Origin: Nymphaea colorata | Taxonomy: Eukaryota > Streptophyta > Magnoliopsida > Nymphaeales > Nymphaeaceae | Reading direction: 5' to 3' | NCBI RefSeq assembly: GCF_008831285.2 | Contig: NC_045146.1 | Span: forward strand, 22,337,703-22,401,702 | DNA length: 64,000 nucleotides | Shown here: positions 11,683 to 24,600 of the stretch, piece after piece | Position numbering within the stretch: position 1 is the stretch's first letter | How the letters are laid out: each line of letters starts with the position of its first letter | Notes under the pieces: generated by a model | Seen by the model: only the letters and a program-made list of their open reading frames with translations | Told to the model about the DNA's origin: nothing | Databases searched by the model: none | Made by a program: the position numbers and the translations under genes

Positions 11683-14114
11683 TTAACAGACCAAGGATGA
11701 CCGCAGTGACGCAGCGCTTGAAAGATTTGTACAAGAGGCCCAGCGTATTACTGATTCTGTCACCATCAGGTCCAGCTGCTCCAGTTCACCCAAGCCAATC
11801 GTATGATTTCTCCTGCTATGAATACCTGATGGTCGTGTAGGTGCTTTACGAATCTCAATTTCCCGCAGCTCAGCTTTTCTTGCAGCAAGATTAACTCCAT
11901 GAGTTGCAGGGGCTGATGTAAGCATCTTCCCAAAACTCAGATCTGCATGAAATGAAATAAAAGTTTAGAAGAAATCACCACATAAAATGAATATAAAAAA
12001 ACTAATGCAACACTGGTGCTCGACCAAGTTTCCAAATCACATGGAAAGCCCAAAAAATAAGAAATCATCACCTCTGTCAATAGTTGTTAAATTATCAGTA
12101 TTATCTGTGAAAGAAGACTGCTTCTCCTGCTCAATATGGCTGGACGGACTGAAGAATGCAAAGCTTGAAACTGAAGCCATTGGTGAGGTGAATTCCTGGT
12201 CAGTAGATTCACAGCTACGAAATGAGAATCCGACAGATGGAGAAGAAGCTGCAGCATTGATCACAAACGAAGAGAACGATGAATTGCAGGTAAACATGGG
12301 CGAGCAGGCCTTTGGAGCATTAACAAAAGCTGTATTTCCAGAGCTCAGGCTAAAATCACGATGTGCAGAAATGGGTTGTTGAAGCAAAGGGTTCTCAGCT
12401 GACTGAAAGTGGAGCTCAGTTCCCTGAATTTGCCCTCCATTTTTAATCCAGCAATGATCTGCAAATAGAAAACAATCATAATGTTTCGTATTACTCCAAA
12501 GAAGGACAAGAAAAAGATCATGGAAGAAATTCTATAAAAGAATCTTTCATTGGAAAAAGGTTCAATCTTCAGGTGACTATGAAAAAGTACTCATTTTCTG
12601 TCTTTTGCACAGAACCATATTTGCAGTGCTAATGGTGAGGAATATTGAACAGCCCCTTGCTGGAATAAGGCAGTCAACTGAATCTTCATTTTTTCTTTAT
12701 TTTTCTCAATCTTTCCTAACAATTCCCGTTTCATTATTCATTAAAGAACTTGACTAGATTGATCCACCCAAGGCAATTCTTTGATCAGTATAAACATTTT
12801 TGAAAACTGATTTTCCCCCAGTATAGCTATTTTTTTCTGGGCAGATCATAGACACCAGAAGAATGAAGAATCTAATATATGAAGTTAGTGCTTAAAAAAG
12901 TTAATCTTTAATAAATCAGAACCCTGAAATTGATAAAGCCTTGCAAGTGAGAATCCTATGAAGCTTCAACAGATTGGACAATGTAGAATAAACAGGTCAT
13001 GATTAAGGAGTCCATCTGGCATCATAGTTCGCCAGACATTACACCAGCAAACCAATGCGGTTCAAAAGTATCTCTTAAGCCAGCTATGCTTAAGCCAGCT
13101 ATGCACTTAAACTTTTGCTTGACACATCTGTGGCCCAATTGAAATAATTGATGAAAGCGACATACCAAGAACCTGTCTTGCTGTAAGCCTCTGGCTCGGG
13201 TCTCTGCATAGCATCCCCATGATCAAATCCTTGGCAGAGGCAGATATCCTATCCCAAGGATCTGACATAAACCATACATCAGCAGCCCTGACAGCATTGA
13301 AGATTTTTGACTTGGTCTGCCCCCAGAATGGAGGAACTCGACTGAGAAGAATGTAGAGGATCACACCAGCACTCCATACATCTGCCGCTTGATTATAGCC
13401 TCCAGCAAGGACTTCTGGAGCAATATAAAATGGACTGCCGACCACCCCATTCAGACATGTTCCTGTTGGAGGGAAATTTTCAAGCAATTAGGGAGAAGCA
13501 ACTATAGAAGTATAGAAATTATGATTAATAATACCTGGTCTAATATAGGTTGCAAGACCAAAATCTGCTAATTTTATGGGTGATGACTTAGACGTTGTTG
13601 CCAACAAAATATTTTCTGGTTTCAGATCTCTATGAACAACACCCTTGTCATGGCAATACATCACAACTTCCATCAGCTGCTTGAACAGAACTGCGGCATC
13701 ACTTTCTGAGAAAGCACCATGTTTGTCTATCCGATGGAAAAGTTCACCACCTGCACAAAGCTCCATAACAAGATGAACATAATCCTCCTCCTCAAAAACT
13801 GCTTTGAGGTCCACAATGTTTGGGTGACCAGATAAGCGAGCCATTATTTCTATCTCTAGCTTGACACTACGAACATCTTCTAGAGTTACCAGCTTATCCT
13901 TTGCAATAGATTTGCAAGCTAAAATCTCCCCTGTTAGCTTGTCTGAACAAGATCTGATCACCCCGAATTGCCCCCATCCTAGCTGCTCCCCAAGCAAGTA
14001 CCTATCCTCCAAATTGCAAATTTGTGTTGAATCTAGAATGGCCTCAGTAAGATAACGATCTTTGTGACAAATTGCCAAATAAGGAGAAGAATTATTGCCC
14101 TTGGCAACAGCCAT
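11683..14114 (-). CDS. PEPKR1: PEPKR1-type CDPK-related Ser/Thr protein kinase, four coding exons
   Basis: Exons (minus): 14114-13535, 13462 to 13173 or 13166, 12459-12072 and 11942-11683. The start is the only in-frame ATG before the domain. The kinase domain begins near residue 40. It has the glycine loop GEQLGWGQFG (42-51), ATP-binding Lys in ACKS (K68), helix-C Glu (E87), HRDLKPEN (161-168), DFG (184-186) and APE (208-210). The LGWGQFGVIR signature and SPFYIAPEVLAGGYNQAADVWSAGVILYILLS block (in pieces) fit the PEP carboxylase kinase-related group, which lacks EF hands and needs no calcium. The last two exons give a non-catalytic tail with the family-like DLSFGKML. The usual GTVGSP of the activation segment is GVVGSP. 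Odd point: the classic exon 2 end (QVLG|GTATGT) puts exon 3 out of frame; only a donor 7 bases upstream keeps the tail open (505 residues). Confidence 0.85.
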
Positions 14115-16330
14115 TACCAATCCTACAGCCCCTGCCACAAGGAGGAGCTGCTTTAGATTGACCCAATAGGGGAAAAGCAATAGGTCCCTTATAGACTCCA
14201 GTGATAAGCCAATTTGGTCAACCTAGCCAGATTCCTATAAACCAGTAAGATCTTTCATTTATTGCCCTAACGATGTGTTTGAGATGTCATACGAAATGTT
14301 CATAAGTTCCGCATTACCAGTTCTTTCATGCATGTGACTCACTTGTAACTGCAGTCTTCTGGGCAGTTTCACAGTGTCAAGAAGGCTCACATCAGACGGG
14401 TTCCCAATCCTGAAAACAAATTCAACCCTCAAAACATTTTAAGGTGAATCATGCTTCAATCTTTTCAGCAAAAAATGAAAAGCCAAAAACAGATCTTTTT
14501 TTTTTTTTTCCCTTTTCCTTTTCATCAATCAAGCTTAGAACCAACCTCAAGCACCTTGGCTATTAGCCTATTACAATGCAATTACCACAACTTCAACTAA
14601 CTCATTTTATGCAAACCAATGTAATCCACATCAAGAAATTTCTTGATGCAAGAAGGCCAAAAGAAATATTTTTCACAAGAGATGGGAGAGAGAGACTACA
14701 TACAGAAAAAGAAAGAAAGAAATGAAGAACTTATATCAGTTTGATTCCATTATTTCGAAATTCAAATGTCATAACTCAATGTGAACATTGCAAAAAATAT
14801 CAGAAATAAACAACTTGGTTACAAAGATCAGCATTCAAAAACAAGGACATGCAATCCAATTCAGGAATATCTACGCCAGACTGATGATACTCTAAAAAAA
14901 CCATAATGCCACTGGCAATTTGGTGATAGCTGTGAAATTGTGGTGGTTTACATAACAGTGCCACCATCAGGAAAAAGGAAAATTGATGAACCGGAAAGGA
15001 TTCAGCAACACAATCCAAACAAATTGACGTTACCAACAACAACTTAATAATTTAAAGTATAAACAGAGAAACAAACTAAAAATGATACCAAATACTTAAG
15101 CATTCATTTGAAAGTAAAAATAAGAAAAGTTCACATCAGCGGATATAAAATATTAACATCCATAAATTTTCAGAATACAAAAAAGCAATACAAAGAAATT
15201 CCCTCACTAGAAACGTCCCCAAAATCTAAATTATATAGAAAGTGGAAAAATCACAAGCAGTTACTGTTTGCACAAAAATTAGAGATTACAACAACGTGCA
15301 CGGCATCAACTGTACCACCATATTCCTAGCAAATAGTGGTGCAAAGAAAAAAAATCAAACAAACGTTATGATATAGTTCCGCAAGGAGTCATCGTGCAAG
15401 AAGAAACAAATATGTTGACATTTAAAAGTGAAAAATCAACACAATTTTCTGAAATTGACATCATTTCTTTGGACTATCGTTGATTTCAGAAGCAAGAGTC
15501 ACGAGCCCAGAATAATTCTACCGTCGGATAAATCAATACATGGGACAAAGGAAAACACCTTAAAGGGACAGGGAAAATGAAGCACTCGATTCCCAACCAA
15601 CCCAATATTTCTCATGTAACCGTACTCTGCAACATATTACTAAGCTGCAGGGACCCCACGCTCCATAGGAAATGAAACAAAGCTAAAAGTTATCACTAAA
15701 TTCTAAATTGTAGAGAAACCTAAGAGTTCCTGATCGATTCTTGAAACCCATAAACCAAACCAGACACTCAACCCTCATCTTCAAATAGGAAAACCACTGA
15801 AGAAAAACAGAAAAAAACGAGAGAGAAAAACAAGAAATTACGATTTCGCTCAAGACAACTTCTAGGAATCTAAAACTAAGCCCCAAACCAAAAAGCAGAA
15901 AGACCAAGATCCCCAGAAGCAAAGATCCCGAAGAAAAGACAGAAGATTGACCAAAAACTCTTCCAACCATTCAGATCTCTTTAGCACAACCCTGTGAACG
16001 CACCACATTACCGGAATTCCTTCCTCCTTCTCCAAGATTCAAAAAAACCCACATCCAATTCAACCCCAAACAGCAAAAGCAGGGAATTCCCTTCATACCA
16101 ACCGGGAAGAGGACAAACAAATCCCAGAAAACAAAACCGTAAAGAAAAGAACAATTAGGAAACATGAAAAAAAATGAAAGAATGAGAGAAGAGGAGGAAA
16201 GTACCTCCAAGGAAGAGGACAGCTGGAGAACCCTCTGAAGCTCTCCCTCCCTCTGAGATTTTCTACTGAGATGGAAGGTAAGAGGGAAGCTTAAGAATGT
16301 GTGGGGAGCGGGCGAGGCTCTTAAACCTAG
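14115..16330 (-). other. 5' leader of the kinase gene with leader introns
   Basis: A probable first untranslated exon lies at about 16205-16320 and ends at a donor GGAG|GTAC. The acceptor TTTGTTTTCAG|GATTGG lies just above 14410, giving an intron of about 1.8 kb. A second small intron is plausible (donor CAA|GTGAGT near 14349; acceptor TTGTGGCAG near 14130, just before the ATG). No coding frame or other gene is recognised in the intron, which contains a T/A homopolymer near 14500. The boundaries are inferred. Confidence 0.45.
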
Positions 16331-17289
16331 GAAATTTACTTTCCCTGACTATTTGAAAAATGGCCCCTGTGGCAAATTTCCGTTTAAGGTCCGCCGTTCG
16401 ACCTTCTTTGACAAAAAAGAGTTGCAAATATATTTCTGCCATTCGCCAAGGATTTTGAGTAGACTTTGACAAAACAGGCTTCTGGTGAACCTACCCAGTG
16501 TTGTCTGGATTGGATGGTGTGAACAAAAGAATTTAGGAGCTCCGTTGACCCGAATCTGAATTCAGAACACAAATCTAAATCCGAAACATGTATGTCATGT
16601 TTATTTGTATTAGATCTAGTATATAATGTTTTAGACCAATTATCGAGTAGAAATAACACTTAATCGTGGCTTAAAACTTTGACACATAGTTTGATTTTTT
16701 TTTTTATCTAAATTTGCATTCCGATCTTATTTTAATGATCTGAGTCCAAGATTACCGGGTCGATTTTAGATATTTGATCGGCATTCAGTTCATTTACGTG
16801 GCTCCCTAGGAGCCTCGGACTCTCTTCGTAAAAATGTTAACGACAACTTAATACAGAAAAGGAGGAATCTTGGCCAAGCTTTTCACAATGACAAGAAAGG
16901 TCTTCCGCAGTGAACAGAAAAAGCGCGGATCGTACTAAAAAAAAAAAAATTAAAAATCGTGCTTAGTTTTAAAATAACAGACAAAATTCCCCACTTAAGT
17001 GAATATGCCTCTTAATATTTAATAATATTATAATGATTGCTCGACAAGGATTGAAGTTTAACGCTTTAAGTGGTTGGAAACTTGCAAAGATGGCTGTATT
17101 AACTGTTTTAGTGTACGAAATTTTATGTGTCAGTTTAATAATAATAACAAAAAATACTTGTGACTAATATAAAAAAAAATTTGTAAAAAAAACTGTAAAA
17201 ATTAAGGATTCTAAAAATTATATTGTTATGACCAATATTTATCTTTAAGCAGTAATTGTCACATTCATAGCATTATCTGTTTAACATTA

Positions 17290-17475
17290 TTTCATGCTAT
17301 CTCATAAATATTTTAGTATCTTATAAGCATTGTCTCAAATTTATGTATAGCGTCATCTTATATATTTGTTTATTGTCTTATAAATCTTTTGTTATCTCAT
17401 AAATATTATCTGATGTTTATGTTTAATGTAATCTCATACATTTATCTATTTGGTATTTCACCGTCTCATAACAAA
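17290..17475. repeat. Degenerate short repeats of an ATCTCATAAAT-like unit
   Basis: Variants of (T)ATCTCATAAATATT, CTTATAAGC and CTCATACATTTATC recur every 20-45 bases. They look like a decayed tandem array. There is no coding content. Confidence 0.4.
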
Positions 17476-20246
17476 TATGTTATTTCATGTAATATGAATC
17501 ACAACCTGCGATCAATACATTGTCTCCGGTAGGAAGCTGAAGGGCATTTAATTTAAGCTCAAACAGAGAAATCCACAAATTTTACATATAGAAGGACTAA
17601 ATAATTTGTATCATCTGCTAGTTGGCGAACGACATAAATGCCTGTATAACGCTGTGAAAAGGGGTGGACAGACACCGTAGCTTCGGTAGGTGGTGGGGCT
17701 TGTATCGGACGGAAATGACTTGGCATTTCTCCACAAACCATTTCTTTACATTTTATAGCTAAAAACATATTTATTATTTTAATTTTGTTCTAAGCTATAG
17801 AAAAATCTCGCAATTGTCGGTTCCTGATCGGATCGCCGGAGGAATCTAATAAGAAGACAAAAAGTTTATTTGAATTTGTAAACAACATTTACTCACGAGG
17901 CTGTAAATTAGTGTTTACACAGGACTTTGAATGAAAATTTGCAAATTTTGAACTCATGAAAATTATGACCAAAATGCCACTTTACTTGTGAAAAAAGAGC
18001 GCTTCCTCCTGTGAGGGCAAAAGTGGAAATCATTAATCGACTCTCCAATCAATTTCAAAAGTTGACTTTTTTAAAATATAAAGTTTATGAATATTGGGCT
18101 TTTTCATTTCACTTGGGGCATATTTGTCAATTTGGCTTTGACTTGGTTCCAGGGGTGTGAGTGTGATGAATTGAGTGTTTGGGAAGGCTTTGAAGTTTGC
18201 TGGAAAGAAGGGAAGTATGAATAATATAGGTCCCTTTGATTGACGAACAAGTTTTTTAAGCCCCCAAAGTGGCATTTTAAAAACTGCACTCAATAAAAGT
18301 TTATTATTTCAAAAAATATTTGTTAACAATTTTCGATGTTGTTAAGTGTGTTGATAAGAAGCGATGCATTAACGATGACAAAAAATTTCAAGTATATAAT
18401 ATCCATAAAAATGATGTCAAATGTGAAAAATAAAAATCAAAATAACATGTCATTATCATAAAATTGATAAAAATTAACACAATCTTAGTTATTGGTAAGA
18501 AAATATGTTGTATGCCTACAAATACAATAGGTCGACTACTCGGGAGCAAAGCAATAATCTCAACATCATCTTGAAAAAATGAAACGAGAGTCAAAACCAA
18601 TCAACAAAAGAGAAGCCAAACCAAAATCTAAGAAAATGAAACAAGCGAATAGAAGAATAAGCGGCTCCAGGTGTTCATCGTTTTTCTACTTCTTTTTTTT
18701 TAAAGGCAAGGTAGTAACATTCTTACTTAGAATTAACATGCTTATCAACTTGATAGTTCAAAAAAAAAAAAAGAGAAGAAATTACCAGAAACGAAAAACA
18801 AAATAATTTCAGGGCTCACTTTTTGATCTAAGATACATGGCTCTTATTTTTCCAAAACTTTCTGATGAATGTCGCTTCTGAACTTTTTCAGAAGGCTTGC
18901 CCTCGTATAAAAAGAAAACAAATGAGGAAAAAAAAGAAACGAAGAGTGAGGCTTTATTTAAAAATCGTTATCAAAAGGCGAGCCGATCAAAGGAAAAAAG
19001 ATGATAAAAAGAAAAACTCGATGCTGCTTTTGCTTTATTTCTCTCCTTGGTCCTTCGACTAACTTTATAAGTTACTTTCTGTTTTATAGTTTTAGCTTTT
19101 CATTACGTGTGTTTGCTGGAATTGTTTTTGGTTGTTAGAACGTAGAATTTGTACAAGGCCGATTATTTTTATGATAAGAAATAAGAAAGAAGGGAAAAGG
19201 AAGCTTAGCTTCTTGTTGAAAAAACGAGATTGGCTTGCTGCCTTGTGTTTCCTCATTTTGTGATTTAAATAAATTTAAAGCATTTTAAATTAATTTTACA
19301 ATTAAAAATTTAGAAATGAAAACCCTGTATCGGTCATGTATCACATCAGCCGTATCGCTCTAATACCGAGAAATATTGGTAACATGAAAAGCAACGAGCT
19401 TCTTTCACCTAGTTTTACGCTCTAAAAGAACGTGTAAAATAACGTCTCATTAAAATCAACGACGCTCTCTCTCTCTCTCTCTCTTTGTAAAATCAGTGAC
19501 AGCTTCTCAGCCATTGATCCTCGTTCTCTCTTTCGATACATCGTGATGTGGGCAGACTTAGGAGAGTAGAATTAGAAATTTTTAGTTGTAGAGTTGAACT
19601 ATAGTTTCAAAAATTTAATAAAAGTCAAAATATAATTTTTTAATACTTTTTATTGTGGTTAAACAAAATTTTTTAAAATCTACATGTAAAATTTTAATTT
19701 TTCAAAAATATAAGGGAGGGCCATGGCATAACACTGAAGCATGGGGACACAAACATATTTTTTTTCAAATTTTTAACATTTGTTTAATATTTTCAGCACG
19801 ATTGGTATGATTTCTCTTTTGGAAACTCTCCTTACCTGAAGTTTGATGCTAATAGACCTTTTCAAGTCTATGAAAAATCGCCTGTGATGAACATCTGGAG
19901 CCACTTCTTTCTATTCTCTTATTTCATTTTGTTAGGTTTTAGTTTGGCTTCTCTTTGATTGCTTGGCGTAGACTTTGGTTTCATTTTCTTCGATATGATG
20001 TTGAGATTATTGCTCAGGACTAGTGGGATTTTGAGTATGAGGGGTTGGAAGATTAGTAGAGAGAGAGAGAAAAAAAAAATAGTGAGAGATCAAAGTTACA
20101 GTTACGTATTTAAGAAATTTGAGGGAGAGAGATCAAAGTTCCTCTCATGTAGCTAAAAAAATTGAAATTCAGGATGGTACATAAAAATCTGAAGGGGTAC
20201 ATATAAGGCGGCTTCGAGCAATTTCAATTGTGGGATGGCTCGAAAC

Positions 20247-20512
20247 TAGGGCTGGGCATTTGGTTGGATATCTGGCTCGATCGGGCCTAGAAAAACTGGC
20301 CCGAGTCGGTTCGGTTTGTTTTTTAATATTATTTTTATTTTATTAATGATATATATTTTATTATTAAAATATATTTTATATTAAAAAATTATTTATATTT
20401 AAAATGTTGTTTTTTTATTTTAATCAGGCCTGGTCAGGCCGAACTCGGGTTTTTGGTGTTGAGCTGGGTCATGGCTCAAGTTTTGAGTGTCAGGCCTGTC
20501 CAAAACTACCCT
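20247..20512. mobile_element. MITE-like repeat, GGCCTGG family, copy 1
   Basis: The repeat starts with TAGGGCTGGGCAT, has GGCCTG-rich arms and an AT-only core (about 20320-20420). A second copy with the same GC-rich arm and AT core lies at about 47740-47965. TAGGGxTGGGCA ends are common in hAT-like plant miniature elements. I could not confirm a target duplication. Confidence 0.4.
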
Positions 20513-21487
20513 TTCGAGACACAAATGAGAGGGAGACTTTTAGAAGGTAAAAAAATCTCACGCTTGTTCGATTAAGGAGCTGAGAAGCACCAAGATGGAG
20601 GAGAAATCTCCATGGAGACGGATTAAGGGGAGAAGCATGTTTCACAAAAATGTGAAACTAAAAGTATTCTTTACAAAGAAATGTCGAAGGGAGTTCTTGG
20701 GAAGCCTGATCTATTGTTTATCCGTCGATGAAACCCCATGTGAGCACAAACCACTGCAGATTAAATTATATCTTTTGTTTTTCATATTTGGTCTGTTCCA
20801 TTAGAATAGTGATATAGTAGACAAGTTGGTCCTTCAGAAGAGTTAGGTGAAACGTGGGAAATGGAAGCACACAAGGTGAGATCGATGCAATCCTAAACTT
20901 AGTTTATCTTGACATACTTTTCTTCAAATATGCATAATCACATTATGTCTCATCTGAGCACGTTTATGTGGAAAAAAACCATACCAAACATTGCCTAAAA
21001 GATTCACATGACCTACCAATACGACCTCTCACAGAAAAGAAAAGTTCCACACCTTTACAGAATGAGGAAAATGTGAACGAGATCCGCAAAATTGTGCAAC
21101 AGCACGTATTTATGGCAAAGCAAATGTGCCCCTTTTGTTGGAGGGGGAAAGGAAAAGTTTGTGCAAGAAGAATTTGTTCCTTTTAGGGTCATCTGCCAAA
21201 AGTAATAAACTGTTACTGTTTCATTGAGGCGGCAAATTCATTAGTGTCCCATGAATTCTTTGGAGATGCGCATGAGAGTAAAAATAGATTGTTACAGTTA
21301 CCAAACAAGCCCTAGCCGTATAGAAATAGTGCCATCACAAATACTTACTACTGTGGGTCTAGTTATTCTGAACTTGTTGTTTTATTTAATTGTTTTGGTT
21401 GCCCTGTCACTCGCCAATTTCTTGGGGATTTCTTATGATAGCAGTGAAGAAGGATATATCACAAGACAAGTGACAATAAGCTAACGT

Positions 21488-21493
21488 TTTATT
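21488..21493 (-). terminator. Candidate poly(A) signal of the downstream sorbitol dehydrogenase gene
   Basis: Minus-strand AATAAA lies 180 bases past the stop codon at 21673. The position is typical, but plant signals are degenerate. Confidence 0.4.
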
Positions 21494-21672
21494 CACCAGG
21501 AAACCACATCTACATGGCGGTGGTTCCATCTCCATAATAAGCATAATCTCTCTCAAACAAGCAGCCTAACCAGCCATGGCAGGGAGAACTGCAACTGTCC
21601 CTTCATGGGTTATGAGCATTAGTCTAAATAGTCCAGTGACCATTACACATCTGCAATCCAACACATTTACTG

Positions 21673-24600
21673 CTACAGGTTGAACATCACCTTGATAGCA
21701 CTACCTCCTTTAGCACTTGTCTCGAAGGCTTCCTCAATGTCCTGCTGTGAGAAACCAAACCTGTGGGTGATCAAAGGCTTCACATCGATCTTTCCACTTC
21801 TCAAAAACTCGATGCAGAGAGGCCAAGTGTTCTTGTAGCGAAACACACCGATGACATCTACTTCCCTGTGCGCAACGACGAAAATAGATATAGACAATCA
21901 ATAGACGAAATTCCTCCTTCAAAGTTCCTGGCCAACAATTTTTATGCAGGGGGAGAAAAAGTGCTTTTCCAACGAAAGAGATTCAAAGAACAAGAAAAAA
22001 GGATAATTGACAAAAGTATTATACTGCAACGCAACGCACCTTGCAGCAGCAGGAGTAAGGGGCACCGTCATATCATTATGGCCCATACCCACAAGGCAGA
22101 CTTTACCACCTGCACGAGTAGCCTTGAGGGCAGTTGACATGGTGTTGGTGAAGCCCACACAATCGAATGTGATGTCGATCTCTCCATCCATGGCTTCCTG
22201 TATTCGAGTAACATTTTCATCCACATCCTGTCAATATGAGAGTAAACTTAGTCACTGAACTCATCTCCATTCTCCATGCTATAAACAAAAGCTGTCAAGC
22301 ATACCATATTGAAAGACTTGATTTACATGCATTAGCTTAACAAGAAAAAAAATGCATCATGTTCCTGTTTCTCTAGGTGTAAAAACCCAACAGAAAGCCA
22401 GTCGAGCTCTTTCTTCTGCTACCAAATCAATCAGGGTGGATTCCGGATTCATGAGCTCTTCCCTCATGATCAATTCTGCTCACAGGGGGGAAAAGCTTCC
22501 ACAGGATTGGAAGAGTTATTAACTGGAAGCAAATGAAATCAGCTCCTAGCAGATTGTGTACCTGAGTATCTGTAGTGATTTTGACACAAAGATCTGCACC
22601 AATGGATTTGGCAACAGCCAGCCTTTTCTCATCTACGTCAACAATAGCTATATGTGGAGCACCGAAAGCTCGAGCTGCGAGAAGGGTCACGAGGCCAATG
22701 GGGCCAGCACCCATGATCAGTACATTTGTCTCTGGACCAGCATTAGCACGCCGACAGGCGTGTACACCAACGCTTAGTGGTTCGCACATCGCCCCTTCCT
22801 CTAAGCTTACATTATCAGGCAGCTTGAAACAGAGATCAGCCGGATGCACAATCTGCCGCCGTTCAGGAAACAACAAGAAACGGATCAAGCTTCCAAGTTA
22901 GAAGAAACGTGGATGAATTAGGGGGAAATTAGCAATATGGGTAATGATGCCTTGCTTTCTGCCGAAACCAAAAATCGATGCAAATGTAAGAAGTACTTCA
23001 ACAAGGGAAAATAGAGAAATCTAAAGATAGAAGGACAAACTTTTGATTTGCTTTTAGAATTTTATGTTGATCTTTCAAAAAAGGAAAACAAACTAAAACC
23101 ACGTGCCTGATTAGCTAAAGATCCATGAACTGGAGGTGTTGCAAAAAACTTCATATCTGGGCACAGATTGTATCGACCACTTTTACAGTGGTCACAGCGC
23201 CAACAACTGATGCCTGGTTCTATTGCCACAGGATCCCCGACGACGACATTGCGAACCTCACTACCCACTTCCTCAATAATTCCAGCACATTCGTGCCCAA
23301 TAACCATTGGCTCCTTAACCACAAAATGTGCACATTGCAACGTCTGCAATAAAAGAGAAATTACATTAACCCCTGCGAATTTAGCACCTCCATGCACATG
23401 ACCACAGATTCCTGCAGCAAAACACGACAAACAGGAAGAAGAAGAAGAAGAAGAAGAAGAAGCAGAAGAAGAAGGAGGAGGAGGGAGAAAGAAAGCACTC
23501 AATTTAGAAAATACATAGCTGTAGACACAACCACATGCCAAAAAACTCTGGTAAAGGGCTCTACATGGACCTCTCCATGTCCAATAATGTTCCCTTACAC
23601 CTCTCAACAACACTATTATCCTGTGATGTTTTGTGCATCTAGAAGTGTAATTTTTATTTTCAAATAGTATGAAAATCTTCTAATTCTTTCTCCAATGTTG
23701 CTTCAATGAACTTCAAAACTTTCTATTGAGACATTACTAGAAATAAACCTGATTCGAAAACCTTCATATGTTCGGACAAGTTCTAAGACCAAATCCCTTC
23801 ACATGGAAGGAACACGGAAAATCTTAGTCAATAGGAATATAGAGCTACTCAAATTAAGTCTACACGGCTCAATGTCCAAAGATCAAATGGTAGAATGATT
23901 AGATCCCAGGAATCCATCAATATTATAATATGTTTAGATTCAGCATAAATAGAGTATGGTAGCTCCGAACAAGTTAATCTAAATTTGAATCTAACATGAA
24001 CTTGAACTGAATTGGACAAGAATCTTAAACTATAATCAGATCCAAGCCCCAAATGCAAAGTGGAAATAAAGCTTGAGGTCATCAACATGAAATCTAAACA
24101 CAACAATGTGCAAAATACAATCAATATGGATTGAAAACATGAAAGGATCCAATTTCAAATATTATATGAACGATACAGCAATGATTATTTAGATCCTAAT
24201 AAAAGTTCTAAGGTAAGGTCAGACCGAGTCATTTTTATATACACGCTGTTTTTCATGGACTGAGCTCCTTCTTCTACACAACTCCGTCTGTGGCTTTTGC
24301 CCATTAAAATGGTGGAAAATGAAAGCAAACACTTCAAGCATCTTTTTGTAATTTGTGAATTTAACAATCAGGCGGGTGTGAATACCCTTTCTACGCCGAC
24401 TTCTCGTCGTTTTTCCGTTTCACATTCTTTCTCCTCTACCGGAACTTCTGAGGGTTCATCAATAAACAGCGTATGCAGGCCGTTTCCGGCCATCAGCGGC
24501 CACCGGGGGCCGCTGCAACCGAAGGCCGTGGCGCCGGCAGGAAACACAGTGGTTTTCTTTGCTTTCTCTTTTTCCAGTAGGGCCACCCAAATTTCAGGCG

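Larger units (their letters stand above)
16331..21486. other. Gene-free AT-rich intergenic region
   Basis: About 5 kb without a recognisable coding domain. It holds a degenerate repeat of a TATCTCATAAATATT-like unit (about 17290-17470), A-rich stretches (18730-18800), a (CT)n tract near 19468 and a GGCCTGG-type repeat at about 20247-20512 that is listed separately. Confidence 0.5.

Noticed and set aside
12037..12387. Stand-alone 116-codon minus-strand gene
   Set aside because: It is exon 3 of the kinase read through its 5' splice site; the apparent start is TTG.
13488..14180. Longer kinase N-terminus starting at 14180
   Set aside because: That codon is TTG. The first in-frame ATG is at 14114, just after a likely leader acceptor.
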